Assembly (NCBI GenBank): GCA_041871065.1
Contig: CP168942.1
Span: 1,118,501 to 1,182,500, forward strand
Length of the DNA stretch: 64,000 bases
Direction of reading: 5' to 3'
Source: Weissella confusa
Lineage (GTDB): Bacteria > Bacillota > Bacilli > Lactobacillales > Lactobacillaceae
Part shown: positions 46,078 to 54,533 of the stretch, piece after piece
Numbering within the stretch: the first letter of the stretch is position 1
Layout: every line of letters starts with the position of its first letter
The notes under the pieces: model-generated
What the model was told of the DNA's origin: nothing
Databases searched by the model: none
The model's input: the letters and a program-made list of their open reading frames with translations, nothing else
Program-made: the position numbers and the translations under genes

Positions 46078-46700
46078 GCTACATTTCTCCGACGATTACG
46101 GTAAAGCGTCACTGACAGACCAGCGGCAATTACCGCACCAATACCCGCTGAAACTAGCGGCACTGTTGAGGCGCCTGACACAATCAGACTTTGGTCACCT
46201 AGGTTTGGGTTTGTAATGTTGATATCTGTAACTAATGATGGATCAGCCACCATTGATGATAGCGAAATTTCTAGATTTAGAACTTGCGTCGTCGTATCTA
46301 ACGGTGCCTCTCGCACATAAATTTTACCCGTCACATAGTTGGTTGTATTCGTACCATAATTTGATACCTTGAACGTCACATCAGCTGATGCCCCCAACTC
46401 ATGTGGCACTTGACTGGCATCATTAATATCAACTGATACTTGCTGGTCAGCTAACTTGAAGATATAGCCATACCCTTGAAAATCATAGCCAGGGTTTTTA
46501 CCATTTGCGTTCATGTCGACGACCAGTGCAATGTTATCCCCATCCATCACGGCGCCCCACTCGTGGTAATTATACTCACCGTAGGAAATTGCGCTTAGGG
46601 GGATGCTGTCGAAATCTATTGCGGCATAGGCCCTATGTTCACTACCCAAGCCTAATACCAATACTGTCGTTAAAATAAGTTTGGTCATAAACTTTTTCAT
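46074..46700 (-). CDS. Secreted protein with C-terminal sorting tail (Firmicu-CTERM type), likely XrtG substrate
   Basis: 208 residues. Signal peptide (about 1-26, ending AYA), a beta-rich domain of about 140 residues, then a C-terminal tripartite tail: short Ser/Gly stretch, hydrophobic helix (PLVSAGIGAVIAAGLSV, about 181-197) and a basic end (YRNRRRNVA). This pattern matches the Firmicu-CTERM signal paired with XrtG, and not LPXTG. AAGGAGG lies in the tail of the preceding GGDEF gene, 11 bases before. Confidence 0.85.
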   Translation of the reverse strand: MKKFMTKLILTTVLVLGLGSEHRAYAAIDFDSIPLSAISYGEYNYHEWGAVMDGDNIALVVDMNANGKNPGYDFQGYGYIFKLADQQVSVDINDASQVPHELGASADVTFKVSNYGTNTTNYVTGKIYVREAPLDTTTQVLNLEISLSSMVADPSLVTDINITNPNLGDQSLIVSGASTVPLVSAGIGAVIAAGLSVTLYRNRRRNVA

Positions 46701-46711
46701 ATCTATCCTCC

Positions 46712-47835
46712 TTACGCAAGCACAATACGATTCTTGCCCTCGCGTTTTGCATCATATAAATTGTCATCAGCTTTTTTCATCACTGCTTCTGCCGTGTCGT
46801 TTTCTTTAGATAGTTCAGCAACACCCATTGAAATCGTGACGTTAGCCTTTTGCGATTCAAATACAAAATTTGAATTTCGAACCGCCATCATGACAGTTTC
46901 CAGTTTTGGTAAAATGTCTTCTATCTTGACGTTTCGGAACACAATTGCAAACTCCTCACCACCGTAACGGAACACCTGACCATTTGCATTGGATGCAATC
47001 AACGTATCATTCACGATGTGCGCCACACGCGTTAGCACATAATCCCCCATGGCGTGACCATGGGTATCGTTAATTAATTTAAAAGAATCGATGTCATACA
47101 TCACCACCGTTAAGGGCAAACGCTTGGTGTGAAAATATGGCACGACTTCTTCAAGGACTCGATCTAGCGCCCGTCGATTGCTCATTCCTGTTAGCGCGTC
47201 CACGAGCGCTTCATTTTGATAACGGTGAACAGTTTGACCACGCGTCGAATATACATATTCCCAAAATGCACAATGTTCATAATGATTGCAAATTTCAGAA
47301 TTAATAACGCACCATAAGTCCATGGCATATACCAACGAAAGGCTGCAATATCAATCCAAGCCGCAAATGCAAACAACACAACCAATAGTTCATATTCAAA
47401 AAACGTATCCACAATACGTGCGCGTCGTTCAATCAACATCAGGCATGTTGCCATAAAGACGGTCATGCCAAGCACCAATAGCCCGATATGAAACACATCC
47501 GAGTCGATAATCAGGAATATATTAAATAATCCAACCAAAATACCTATTGGAATGAGCGTGTAACGATTTTTATCAATCAATATGAAGTAGAACATAATGA
47601 CTAACATGATGCAGGTTTCGATTTTATTCGGCTCCAACGTTTGGTAAACCAAATTCGCAAATAAAACCCACCCCACAAAATTTATGGTATACAACAAAAC
47701 AAACAGCCATGAGCGTTTTACAAAGCGTCGTTTCAACCCATATTGAATACTAAATATCGCCCCAATGAATGCAGGGATACAACAAATCTTGGCTAAAATG
47801 TATTCGCCAAATACATAATCAATCATTCCTGCCAT
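46712..47835 (-). pseudogene. Membrane GGDEF (diguanylate cyclase) gene, frameshifted
   Basis: ATG 47835 opens six membrane helices (to about residue 195), then the frame ends in an early stop (47191). The next frame carries the complete GGDEF domain: linker HRYQNEALVDALTG, NRRALD, MYDIDSFKLINDTHGHAMGD, catalytic RYGGEEFAIV, ending RIVLA at 46712. The overlap shows that one nucleotide was lost around 47235-47260 (frames CGA CGC GTG vs CGT GGT CAA). Repaired, it would be an active-looking membrane cyclase. There is no RxxD inhibitory site. The membrane part and catalytic part are probably not joined in this strain. Confidence 0.8.
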
Positions 47836-47849
47836 TTTTATGTTCCTTT

Positions 47850-48567
47850 CTAGTATTCAATGGAAATTAAATTCTCAGGGTTTGAGTAATAGAAAGATTG
47901 TTGTCGCCAACCTGCTGGTAGCGTTGCAATTAAATCTTGATCTTCAACGCCTTCAATTACCACTTCTAAATCCAAAGAATCTAAGCCACCAATTGTGACA
48001 CGAAGAATATCCAAGATTGTTACTAACGACATGTGCTTTTTTAACTGCAATACAGACACCTTGATCCGTGACACGTATTCTTGCACATCAAAGAGTCCCG
48101 CTAACGTATTCATGCCAATTAAGAAATCATCCAAAACAATGGCATAACCCAGCTTCGATAGTTTGGCAATCTGTGCTTTGGGTAAAAAATTCATCATAGA
48201 AATTGCAACGTTGCAGTGGCAACCGCTCCGTTAGTTCCATCTTTAGACGTGCTCTTTCTGAATCGTCAAATCGATCTAGAACATCGAAAGTTTCTTCATA
48301 AAACAATTCTTGATACTCCAAATTAAATGAGAAAATATCAGTAGGATTTTTAGCTAACACAGCCTTCAAAAAGACATAGACATCTTCCATATAAGCTTTG
48401 TGTCGATCATGATTTGTCATAATTTCCAAGAAATCACTGTATGGAAAGCATGGTACGCCATCCACATCTTGGCGCATTAACAATTCATACTCACGCGCAT
48501 CCGTATCTTTTAAGGGGCTGATTCTTTGCCCTTGAAAGTATAGTTTGTTTCGCTTTGCCTCAACCAT
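47850..48567 (-). pseudogene. EAL (cyclic-di-GMP phosphodiesterase) gene, frameshifted in a T6 run
   Basis: ATG 48567 follows GGAGG. The first frame runs through YELLMRQ (EAL-equivalent), FSFNLEYQEL and MELTERLP, then shifts at TTTTTT (48184..48189); the second frame continues NFLPKAQIAKLSKLGYAIVLDDF (split across the shift), IKVSVLQL and VVIEGVED to 47850. Removing one T restores a single frame of about 240 codons with most EAL metal-binding positions. So this gene is one base from intact. It is the first gene of the XrtG operon. Confidence 0.82.
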
Positions 48568-48672
48568 TTTTGATTCCTCCGTGTAAAACATTCTCGATAA
48601 TCATGCCACAGGCCTCACATGGACACTGACGGAGTATTGAACAACGGTTATCTCACAGACGGGACAGTGCAC
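48560..48672 (-). pseudogene. Remnant of a small zinc-ribbon-like reading frame
   Basis: A short frame reads HCPVC near 48669-48655; a second frame shifted by one base reads DNRCSILRQCPCEACGMIIENV and ends at 48560, overlapping the EAL start in ATGGTTGA. Together they look like a small protein with two Cys-rich pairs (CPVC and CPCEAC), broken by one missing base. No ribosome binding site is visible before the GTG at 48672, which abuts the MFS terminator. The gene identity is unproven. Confidence 0.35.
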
Positions 48673-48700
48673 AAAAAAGCCCGTAACCACGTTACGAGCT
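48672..48700 (-). terminator. Terminator of the DHA2-type MFS gene
   Basis: Hairpin GCTCGTAAC/GTTACGGGC followed by TTTTTTG. Confidence 0.8.
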
Positions 48701-48728
48701 CAAGCTAGTGTTCAGTAAAACTTTCAAT

Positions 48729-50066
48729 CTAGTTTTTATTCAAATTCATACCGATGAAGATGATAAGCGAAATTACCATCAAACCCATCAAGACATAAAT
48801 GCCAGTCTGCGAACCCGTCACAACACCAGCGCTTGGATGATTGGCAACAGCAGAGGCGAAGATTTGCGCAACAATTGTCGTTGCACTAGCACCGACAAAT
48901 TGTTGCAACGTGTTCAAAACACTATTACCATCAGCATTCTCACTAGGTGCCAAACTAGATAACGTGATAGTCATCAAGTTCGCGTATGAGAAACCAATCC
49001 CAACCATCAACAACATGTGCGTCAACATCAACGTCCAGAACGACAAATCTTTAAAGAACACGGCCATCAAAACCATTGCTAACGTTGCAACGCTGAGGCC
49101 AAACAAGATTGGCTTAACTGCACCAAATTCATCCAATACACGTCCTGATACTGGGGCCAACACAGAACCAATAACCGCTCCTGGGAACATAAACAAGCCA
49201 GCAGCGGTTGCCGTACGTCCCAACCCAAGTTGCAGGTAGTTAGGCAAGATAAATGATAGACCTAGAAGAATCGCTTGATAAACCAGGAAACTAACCATCA
49301 AGCGGTCAAAACGTGAGTGACGCAAAATAGCTAGGTTCAATAGTTGGCGACGCTTGTTTAGGAACCCGAATACTACCAGCGAGACAATCGCAGCAATTAG
49401 GAACACTAATGATAGTCGTTCAACGGCCATTAGCAGCAATCCTAATCCTAGACCCAGGAAAACAAATGCGCCAAAAGCAAAATTTTCCGTTCGCTTAACT
49501 GTTTCAACTGGCATACTGGTCAAACCCATTACCAACGAAGCCAGTAGCAAAACAATCAAGAACCAGAAAATTGAACGCCACCCCAAACTATTTAACAAGA
49601 CACCACCGTATGTTGGGCCAATGGCAGGTGCAATCGAAGTGGTCATGGTCCCAATCCCCATCATCACGCCACGACGATCAAGCGGTGACTTTGTCAAAAT
49701 GATGTCAAACATCAATGGCAATGCAATTCCCGTTCCAATTCCTTGGAAAACACGGCCAGCTAGCAGCACCAACAAATTAGGCGCAAAGCCATCTAAAATG
49801 ACACCTGCCAAAAACAGTAGGTTAGCAATGATAAATAGTCGACGCGGTGAATAATTTCGAATTAAAAATGCTGAAAGTGGCACCACCACGGCGATGGCTA
49901 GCAAATAGCCCGTCGTCACCCATTGCACACCATTTGCGTTAGTCTGAAATTCGTTCATCAAGGTTGGAAACGTAACATTCATCGACGTTTCAATCAACAC
50001 CCCACTAAAACTCATGATACCAGCGGCGATTACCGCTCGTAATACATGCCATTCTTTTGCCTGCAT
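48729..50066 (-). CDS. MDR family MFS transporter (DHA2-type, drug export)
   Basis: 445 residues with about 14 membrane helices. It starts with the DHA2 signature: MNVTFPTLMNEFQTNANGVQWVTTGYLL split by the first loop, and RRLFIIANLLF. AGGAGG lies six bases before the ATG. Its 106-base leader contains a terminator-like hairpin (50083..50126) and its promoter overlaps a long dyad (50156..50189), suggesting conditional expression. Confidence 0.85.
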   Translation of the reverse strand: MQAKEWHVLRAVIAAGIMSFSGVLIETSMNVTFPTLMNEFQTNANGVQWVTTGYLLAIAVVVPLSAFLIRNYSPRRLFIIANLLFLAGVILDGFAPNLLVLLAGRVFQGIGTGIALPLMFDIILTKSPLDRRGVMMGIGTMTTSIAPAIGPTYGGVLLNSLGWRSIFWFLIVLLLASLVMGLTSMPVETVKRTENFAFGAFVFLGLGLGLLLMAVERLSLVFLIAAIVSLVVFGFLNKRRQLLNLAILRHSRFDRLMVSFLVYQAILLGLSFILPNYLQLGLGRTATAAGLFMFPGAVIGSVLAPVSGRVLDEFGAVKPILFGLSVATLAMVLMAVFFKDLSFWTLMLTHMLLMVGIGFSYANLMTITLSSLAPSENADGNSVLNTLQQFVGASATTIVAQIFASAVANHPSAGVVTGSQTGIYVLMGLMVISLIIFIGMNLNKN

Positions 50067-50082
50067 AAATTCCCTCCTTAAA

Positions 50083-50126
50083 CAAATAAAAGGCGTCCAT
50101 CATCCCTATCCGAAATGATGTTCGCC
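50083..50126 (-). terminator. Terminator-like hairpin in the MFS leader (possible attenuator)
   Basis: Arms GGCGAACATCAT and ATGATGGACGCC (one-base offsets) with loop TTCGGATAGGG, then TTTTATTTGTTT just before the MFS ribosome binding site. It lies downstream of the MFS promoter, so it can act as an attenuator or as a terminator for readthrough from ndk. Confidence 0.7.
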
Positions 50127-50155
50127 TCTATGTTCGGCACAAAAAAATTTGTGCT

Positions 50156-50189
50156 ATCTGTACGTAACAACTCGTATTACTGTACAGAT
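50156..50189 (-). promoter_or_regulatory. 34-bp dyad overlapping the -10 of the MFS promoter
   Basis: ATCTGTAC(A)GTAA on the left and TTAC(G)TACAGAT on the right with an internal spacer; a TetR-type operator by shape. Confidence 0.5.
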
Positions 50190-50207
50190 TTTATGCAAGT
50201 TTGTCAA
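50179..50207 (-). promoter_or_regulatory. Promoter of the DHA2-type MFS gene
   Basis: TTGACA, exactly 17 bases, TACAGT on the minus strand, between ndk and the MFS gene. Confidence 0.65.
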
Positions 50208-50212
50208 AATTT

Positions 50213-50635
50213 TTAGTGATTTTCAAACCAAATGCTAATTTCGCGTTCGGCATTTTCAACACTGTCAGAACTGTGCACGATGTTACGAACCGCACCATCT
50301 TCCCAGTCGCGACCATAATCACCACGAATTGTACCAGGTGCTGCCTCGCTTGGATTAGTCACACCGGCCATTGCACGGAAGTTCTTCACGATGTTTGTTC
50401 CCGTCACGACCATTGCAACTAATGGACCACTTGTCATGTATTCGAGAATTTCTGGGAAATAAGGTGCATTTACCTTTTCGGCATAGTGACGACGCAATTG
50501 ATCTTCAGTTGCTTCTGTCATCAACAATGACGTAATCTTGTATCCCTTGCGCTCCAAGCGTGAAAAGACTTCCCCCATCAAACCACGTGCAACACCATCT
50601 GGCTTAATCAAAACCAGTGTTCGTTCCTCAGACAT
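50213..50635 (-). CDS. ndk: Nucleoside diphosphate kinase
   Basis: 140 residues, a usual length. The start ERTLVLIKPDGVARG is diagnostic and the active-site histidine lies in NIVHSSDS. It equilibrates nucleoside tri- and diphosphates through a phosphohistidine. Its own terminator is unclear: only the hairpin in the downstream MFS leader is available. Confidence 0.95.
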   Translation of the reverse strand: MSEERTLVLIKPDGVARGLMGEVFSRLERKGYKITSLLMTEATEDQLRRHYAEKVNAPYFPEILEYMTSGPLVAMVVTGTNIVKNFRAMAGVTNPSEAAPGTIRGDYGRDWEDGAVRNIVHSSDSVENAEREISIWFENH

Positions 50636-50716
50636 ATCATTATCCCCCTTGTCTTATATGGCTTAATATACCACAAATGCAATCTTTCACACACTAATAT
50701 CCTGTCAGACGGGCAG

Positions 50717-50744
50717 AAAAAAACCAGCCTTATCAGCTGGTTTT
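50717..50744 (-). terminator. Terminator of the ftsW-ylbG-rsmD-coaD-sepM operon
   Basis: Hairpin AAAACCAGCTG/GGCTGGTTTT with TTT tail. Confidence 0.82.
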
Positions 50745-50754
50745 GTTTTTCATA

Positions 50755-51810
50755 TTAATGTGTACGTAGATACTTAACTGCATCGTCAAACGTCTTAACC
50801 GGCACAACCTTCATACCAGGCGCGTATTTCTTAGCCGTTTTAACTGCTAGTTGGTAATTTGTCATCCCATCAGATTCCATTGCCAAATTAGCCTTTGTTG
50901 GATTGATATATGGCGCAAAGAAGATTTTAGCACCCGATTCGTAGGCCACAATCACCTTTTTATCAATACCACCGATTTCACCGACGTTACCGTCCTTATC
51001 AATCGTACCAGTACCAGCGATTTTACGCCCAGCAGCCAAGTTTTCATTAGACAACGCATCATACATTTCTAGTGAAAACATCAACCCACCGGATGGGCCA
51101 CCGATGTCCCCCATATCCGCCGTAACATTTCGATCAGACGTCACATCGACAGCGTCTGTCAGCGCGATACCGATACCAGGTACTTTCTTAGTCCCGGCCA
51201 AAGCGACCGTCTTACCGGTTGCTTCTTTTGTCTTACCATTATGTTCGTAGTTAATCGTCAGTTTTGAACCCACTTTATTTTTGCGGATGTAATTTTGAAA
51301 TCCCTTTGCAGATTCAAATGACTTACCATCGACTGAGGTAATCAAATCACCAACGTGCAGGTGCTTTTTAAAGTTAGAGTTGTCTTGCACTGCCATGACA
51401 TAGATACCGTTAAACGTGCGCTTATACGGAACCCCAGCTGCCTTAAACGCTGTTACTTTAGCTTCATTCACCGCAGAATCCATGTAAACCTTGTTAATGG
51501 CCACATTATCTGCTTGTGAGCCACCACCATTAGCTTCGTAGGATGTCATTAATGATGCTGTTGGATCGAGCCACGCCATAATAGCGCCGATTCCATTGAC
51601 TTGCGACATGTAAACGGCTGTAATCATATACTCACCGTCAACTTTAGGCTTTTTGCCGTCTACCTTGATATAACCAGACAGATTGTCAGCCTCGCCAGGC
51701 GTTTCAGCATATAGTGGCAATGGACTGACCAGTGCCAATAACACCAACACAGCCGCGATAATGCCAGAAATTTTCAGCCATTTATGGGATTTCTTTTGTT
51801 TTTCAGCCAT
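50755..51810 (-). CDS. SepM-like membrane serine protease (PDZ plus Lon-type domain, YlbL family)
   Basis: 351 residues. An N-terminal membrane anchor (about 12-33), a PDZ domain (about 130-195, LHVGDLITSVDGKSF) and a C-terminal S16/Lon-type protease domain with catalytic Ser in GGPSGGLMF and Lys in GIDKKVIVA. Streptococcal SepM trims the competence peptide; the substrate here is unknown. It follows coaD by three bases, a conserved Firmicute order. Confidence 0.9.
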   Translation of the reverse strand: MAEKQKKSHKWLKISGIIAAVLVLLALVSPLPLYAETPGEADNLSGYIKVDGKKPKVDGEYMITAVYMSQVNGIGAIMAWLDPTASLMTSYEANGGGSQADNVAINKVYMDSAVNEAKVTAFKAAGVPYKRTFNGIYVMAVQDNSNFKKHLHVGDLITSVDGKSFESAKGFQNYIRKNKVGSKLTINYEHNGKTKEATGKTVALAGTKKVPGIGIALTDAVDVTSDRNVTADMGDIGGPSGGLMFSLEMYDALSNENLAAGRKIAGTGTIDKDGNVGEIGGIDKKVIVAYESGAKIFFAPYINPTKANLAMESDGMTNYQLAVKTAKKYAPGMKVVPVKTFDDAVKYLRTH

Positions 51811-51813
51811 ATG

Positions 51814-52293
51814 CTACTTCTCCGCAAACTTCTCAGCAAGCGCATTAGCAACTGGTCCAGGTACCAATTCATGAACATCGGCGCCAAAACTAACAACTTC
51901 TTTCAAAATAGAGCTTGAGATGTTTTGGTGCTCTGGGCGTGCCATCAAAAAGACCGTCTCAACCTTGCCCAAGAAATGATTCATTTCAGCAATGTCACGT
52001 TCGTATAGGTAATCAGTTTCGTTACGCAAACCACGTACCAACGTATCAGCATTGATTTCTTTCATATACTCAATCGTCAAGCCAGCCATTTCACGTACTG
52101 AAACATTTGGCAAATCAGCCACAGATGCCTCAATCAAGGCAATCTTTTCTTCAGGTGAGAAGAGATACTTTTTCATCTTGTTAGTGCCAACACCAATGAC
52201 AACCTCGTCAAAGAGCGTTGCAGCACGCTTAACAACATCTAGATGTCCATTTGTAAATGGATCAAAACTACCCGGAAATAATACGCGACGCAT
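51814..52293 (-). CDS. coaD: Phosphopantetheine adenylyltransferase
   Basis: 159 residues. The nucleotidyltransferase motif GSFDPFTNGHLD at the N-terminus and ISSSILKE near the end are diagnostic. It makes dephospho-CoA, the step before CoaE (20550..21143). Its ATG overlaps the rsmD stop (TAATG). Confidence 0.95.
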   Translation of the reverse strand: MRRVLFPGSFDPFTNGHLDVVKRAATLFDEVVIGVGTNKMKKYLFSPEEKIALIEASVADLPNVSVREMAGLTIEYMKEINADTLVRGLRNETDYLYERDIAEMNHFLGKVETVFLMARPEHQNISSSILKEVVSFGADVHELVPGPVANALAEKFAEK

Positions 52294-52850
52294 TATGCTT
52301 CCCCCTTATATTGATATAACTTGACCACCGTAATGCCGTAATCCTTTTCCTTTAAGAACTCAAAATTAGGCATATCTTCTGGTAGGTTTGCATTTTGATC
52401 AGTTTCGGCCACAATCAACGCATCTGGCACAATCAAGTTTGCCGCAACAAGTTTTTCAAGGTCAGCGGTAATTGTTTGCTTGGCGTATGGCGGATCAAAG
52501 TACAAGACGTCAAATGGTTGTGACCCCATCAAACGTTGAATGGCTGCATCTGCCGTACTCTTAATCACCGTGAATTTCTCTGGTGCTTTTGTAATCGCGA
52601 TATTTTCGTTAATGGTCTTGATCGCCGCAAATTGGCGGTCAACCAACACTGCTTCGTCCAAACCGCGAGAAACACCTTCGATACTTAACCCGCCCGAACC
52701 AGCATACAAATCTAATGAACGGCCACCATCGAAATAAGGACCAATCATGCTAAAGATTGCTTCTTTTACCTTATCTGTAGTTGGTCGGGTTGCATCACCT
52801 GGGACCGCCTTCAATGGGCGACCACCAAATTCTCCACTCACAATACGCAT
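52293..52850 (-). CDS. rsmD: 16S rRNA (guanine966-N2)-methyltransferase RsmD
   Basis: 185 residues. Opening RIVSGEFGGRPLKAVPG, SAM-binding LDLYAGSGGLSIE and the amino-methyltransferase motif YFDPPYAK are typical. It methylates G966 of 16S rRNA. Overlaps both neighbours by one base. Confidence 0.94.
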   Translation of the reverse strand: MRIVSGEFGGRPLKAVPGDATRPTTDKVKEAIFSMIGPYFDGGRSLDLYAGSGGLSIEGVSRGLDEAVLVDRQFAAIKTINENIAITKAPEKFTVIKSTADAAIQRLMGSQPFDVLYFDPPYAKQTITADLEKLVAANLIVPDALIVAETDQNANLPEDMPNFEFLKEKDYGITVVKLYQYKGEA

Positions 52851-53161
52851 TACAATTCCTCTTCTTCAGCCGGCTCATCCGTCAATTCTGATGGATCAAC
52901 CGAAAATTCAAATGCCTCACCTTGGCTACCAATGGTTGTATCAACCTCAGGCCAGTGCGAAACATCAACAGATGCCACGAAGCCCAAGCGTTCAATCAAC
53001 GCTGACTTTGATGCAACATCCTCTTCATTCATATAAATAACAGCATACTTCATTTTCTCTGAAATATAACTGACAACGCCAAAACGACGCAATTGGCGCG
53101 CTTGGCGAACATTTTTCAAATAAACCACGACACTTCGACGTGGCGTTACTTCAAAAGCCAT
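52850..53161 (-). CDS. YlbG family protein (DUF2129)
   Basis: 103 residues. VVYLKNVRQARQLRRFGVVSYISEKMKY (split) matches the short YlbG family of unknown function. The C-terminus is acidic (ELTDEPAEEEEL). Immediately after ftsW and before rsmD, as in other Bacilli. Confidence 0.88.
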   Translation of the reverse strand: MAFEVTPRRSVVVYLKNVRQARQLRRFGVVSYISEKMKYAVIYMNEEDVASKSALIERLGFVASVDVSHWPEVDTTIGSQGEAFEFSVDPSELTDEPAEEEEL

Positions 53162-54391
53162 TTATTCACGCCCCCGTAAACTTTCATTCTTTTTCAACAC
53201 ACCGATCATGTTAAAGGCGATTCCAAACGTAATTCCCCATGACATCAATGATGATCCACCATATGAAATCAATGGGAACGTCACACCAGTAATTGGCACG
53301 ACGCCCACGACACCACCAAGGTTAACCAAAATTTGGATACCAATGTAGGCAGCAATACCGTACAACGTTAAGCGAATTTGCATGTTACGTGTCTTCACCG
53401 CGTAGATGACCAAACGCCAAATGATAAAGCCAAATACAGCAAGGATAATTAAAATCCAAGCAGCACCTAACTCTTCACCGACAATCGCCATAATAAAATC
53501 GGTATTCGGTTCAGGCAGATAACCCGCTTTTTGAATACTATTTCCTAAGCCGCGACCCCAGAAACCGCCGTTTGAAATGGCGTAGTAAGAATTAATCAAC
53601 TGGTGACCGGCATCTTCTGTCTTCCAAGGATCGATGTACGACTCAAAACGCAACAACTGATAGTGCATCAATGGTAACTTTTCAAGCACTGGCAACAGCA
53701 CCGGCACCAAAATCAGCACATCAATGACAATCCCAACCATTGTAATTAACCCCGTTGGTCGAATACCAGAGGTCAAAAATATAATGGCAAATAGCGCAAA
53801 CAAAATCAACGCACCACCAAGATCGGGCATCAAACCAGTTAGCAAGATACCAACTCCTGGTGCAATGAAATCCTTATAGTAATGGAGGCGTTCTTTTACA
53901 CCCGCACCAACCTTATACGGATTAACAACATTACGGGCAAAGCGTTTGGCAAACCATAAAATCATGGCGACTTTAAAGTATTCAACCGGTTGAATTCCGA
54001 ATGTGCCAATATAAATCCAGCCTTTTGCACCCGAGGTAACCGGTCCAGCGACCAACGCTATGGCCAAGGCGAAGTCCGTCGCAACTAGGAATCCCGAGAT
54101 CAGGTAATTAACCCTAATCGACGACCAATTAATGTTGACACTAAATATCAAAAGCATCGCAGCCACGCTAATAACGCTGAACAGGGCTTGCTTAAATAAG
54201 AAAGATGTAGAAGATCCTGAATTCATATTTGAACTAGCTGAATACACCATTGTCACACCGAAGACTAAAACGCCGATGATTAATAGTAGCAAGACCAAAT
54301 CGAGATATTTAAATTTTTCTTTGACGCGTTTGGGGGTCTCCCGGATTGTTCTTAACAACCGAAAACCACGTCGCTTTTTCACAGCTTGCAT
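53162..54391 (-). CDS. ftsW: FtsW/RodA/SpoVE family cell-cycle protein (lipid II polymerase)
   Basis: 409 residues with ten membrane helices. Conserved SEDS segments: SGAKGWIYIGTFGIQPVEYFK (split), MPDLGGALI and SYGGSSLMSWGITFG. SEDS proteins polymerise glycan strands with a partner class-b penicillin-binding protein. Position beside ylbG-rsmD-coaD favours FtsW (septal) over RodA. Confidence 0.88.
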   Translation of the reverse strand: MQAVKKRRGFRLLRTIRETPKRVKEKFKYLDLVLLLLIIGVLVFGVTMVYSASSNMNSGSSTSFLFKQALFSVISVAAMLLIFSVNINWSSIRVNYLISGFLVATDFALAIALVAGPVTSGAKGWIYIGTFGIQPVEYFKVAMILWFAKRFARNVVNPYKVGAGVKERLHYYKDFIAPGVGILLTGLMPDLGGALILFALFAIIFLTSGIRPTGLITMVGIVIDVLILVPVLLPVLEKLPLMHYQLLRFESYIDPWKTEDAGHQLINSYYAISNGGFWGRGLGNSIQKAGYLPEPNTDFIMAIVGEELGAAWILIILAVFGFIIWRLVIYAVKTRNMQIRLTLYGIAAYIGIQILVNLGGVVGVVPITGVTFPLISYGGSSLMSWGITFGIAFNMIGVLKKNESLRGRE

Positions 54392-54474
54392 CGCTCAGGG
54401 CTCCTTCATTAAAGTGGATAACTTGTTATATTTTAGCACACTTCACCCCTGAACATTTCCAACTTCACGAAATC

Positions 54475-54512
54475 ACAAAAAACGCCCTTCAGCATGATGC
54501 TAAAGGGCGTTC
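54475..54512 (-). terminator. Terminator of typA
   Basis: Hairpin AACGCCCTTTAGCATCA/GCTGAAGGGCGTT with TTTTG tail. Confidence 0.85.
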
Positions 54513-54533
54513 TATTTGTCTAATTTAAAAAGA

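Noticed and set aside
48184-48189. Programmed ribosomal frameshift at the T6 run of the EAL gene
   Set aside because: The required shift is +1, while run-based slippery sites favour -1, and no stimulatory structure was seen; an indel is the simpler reading.
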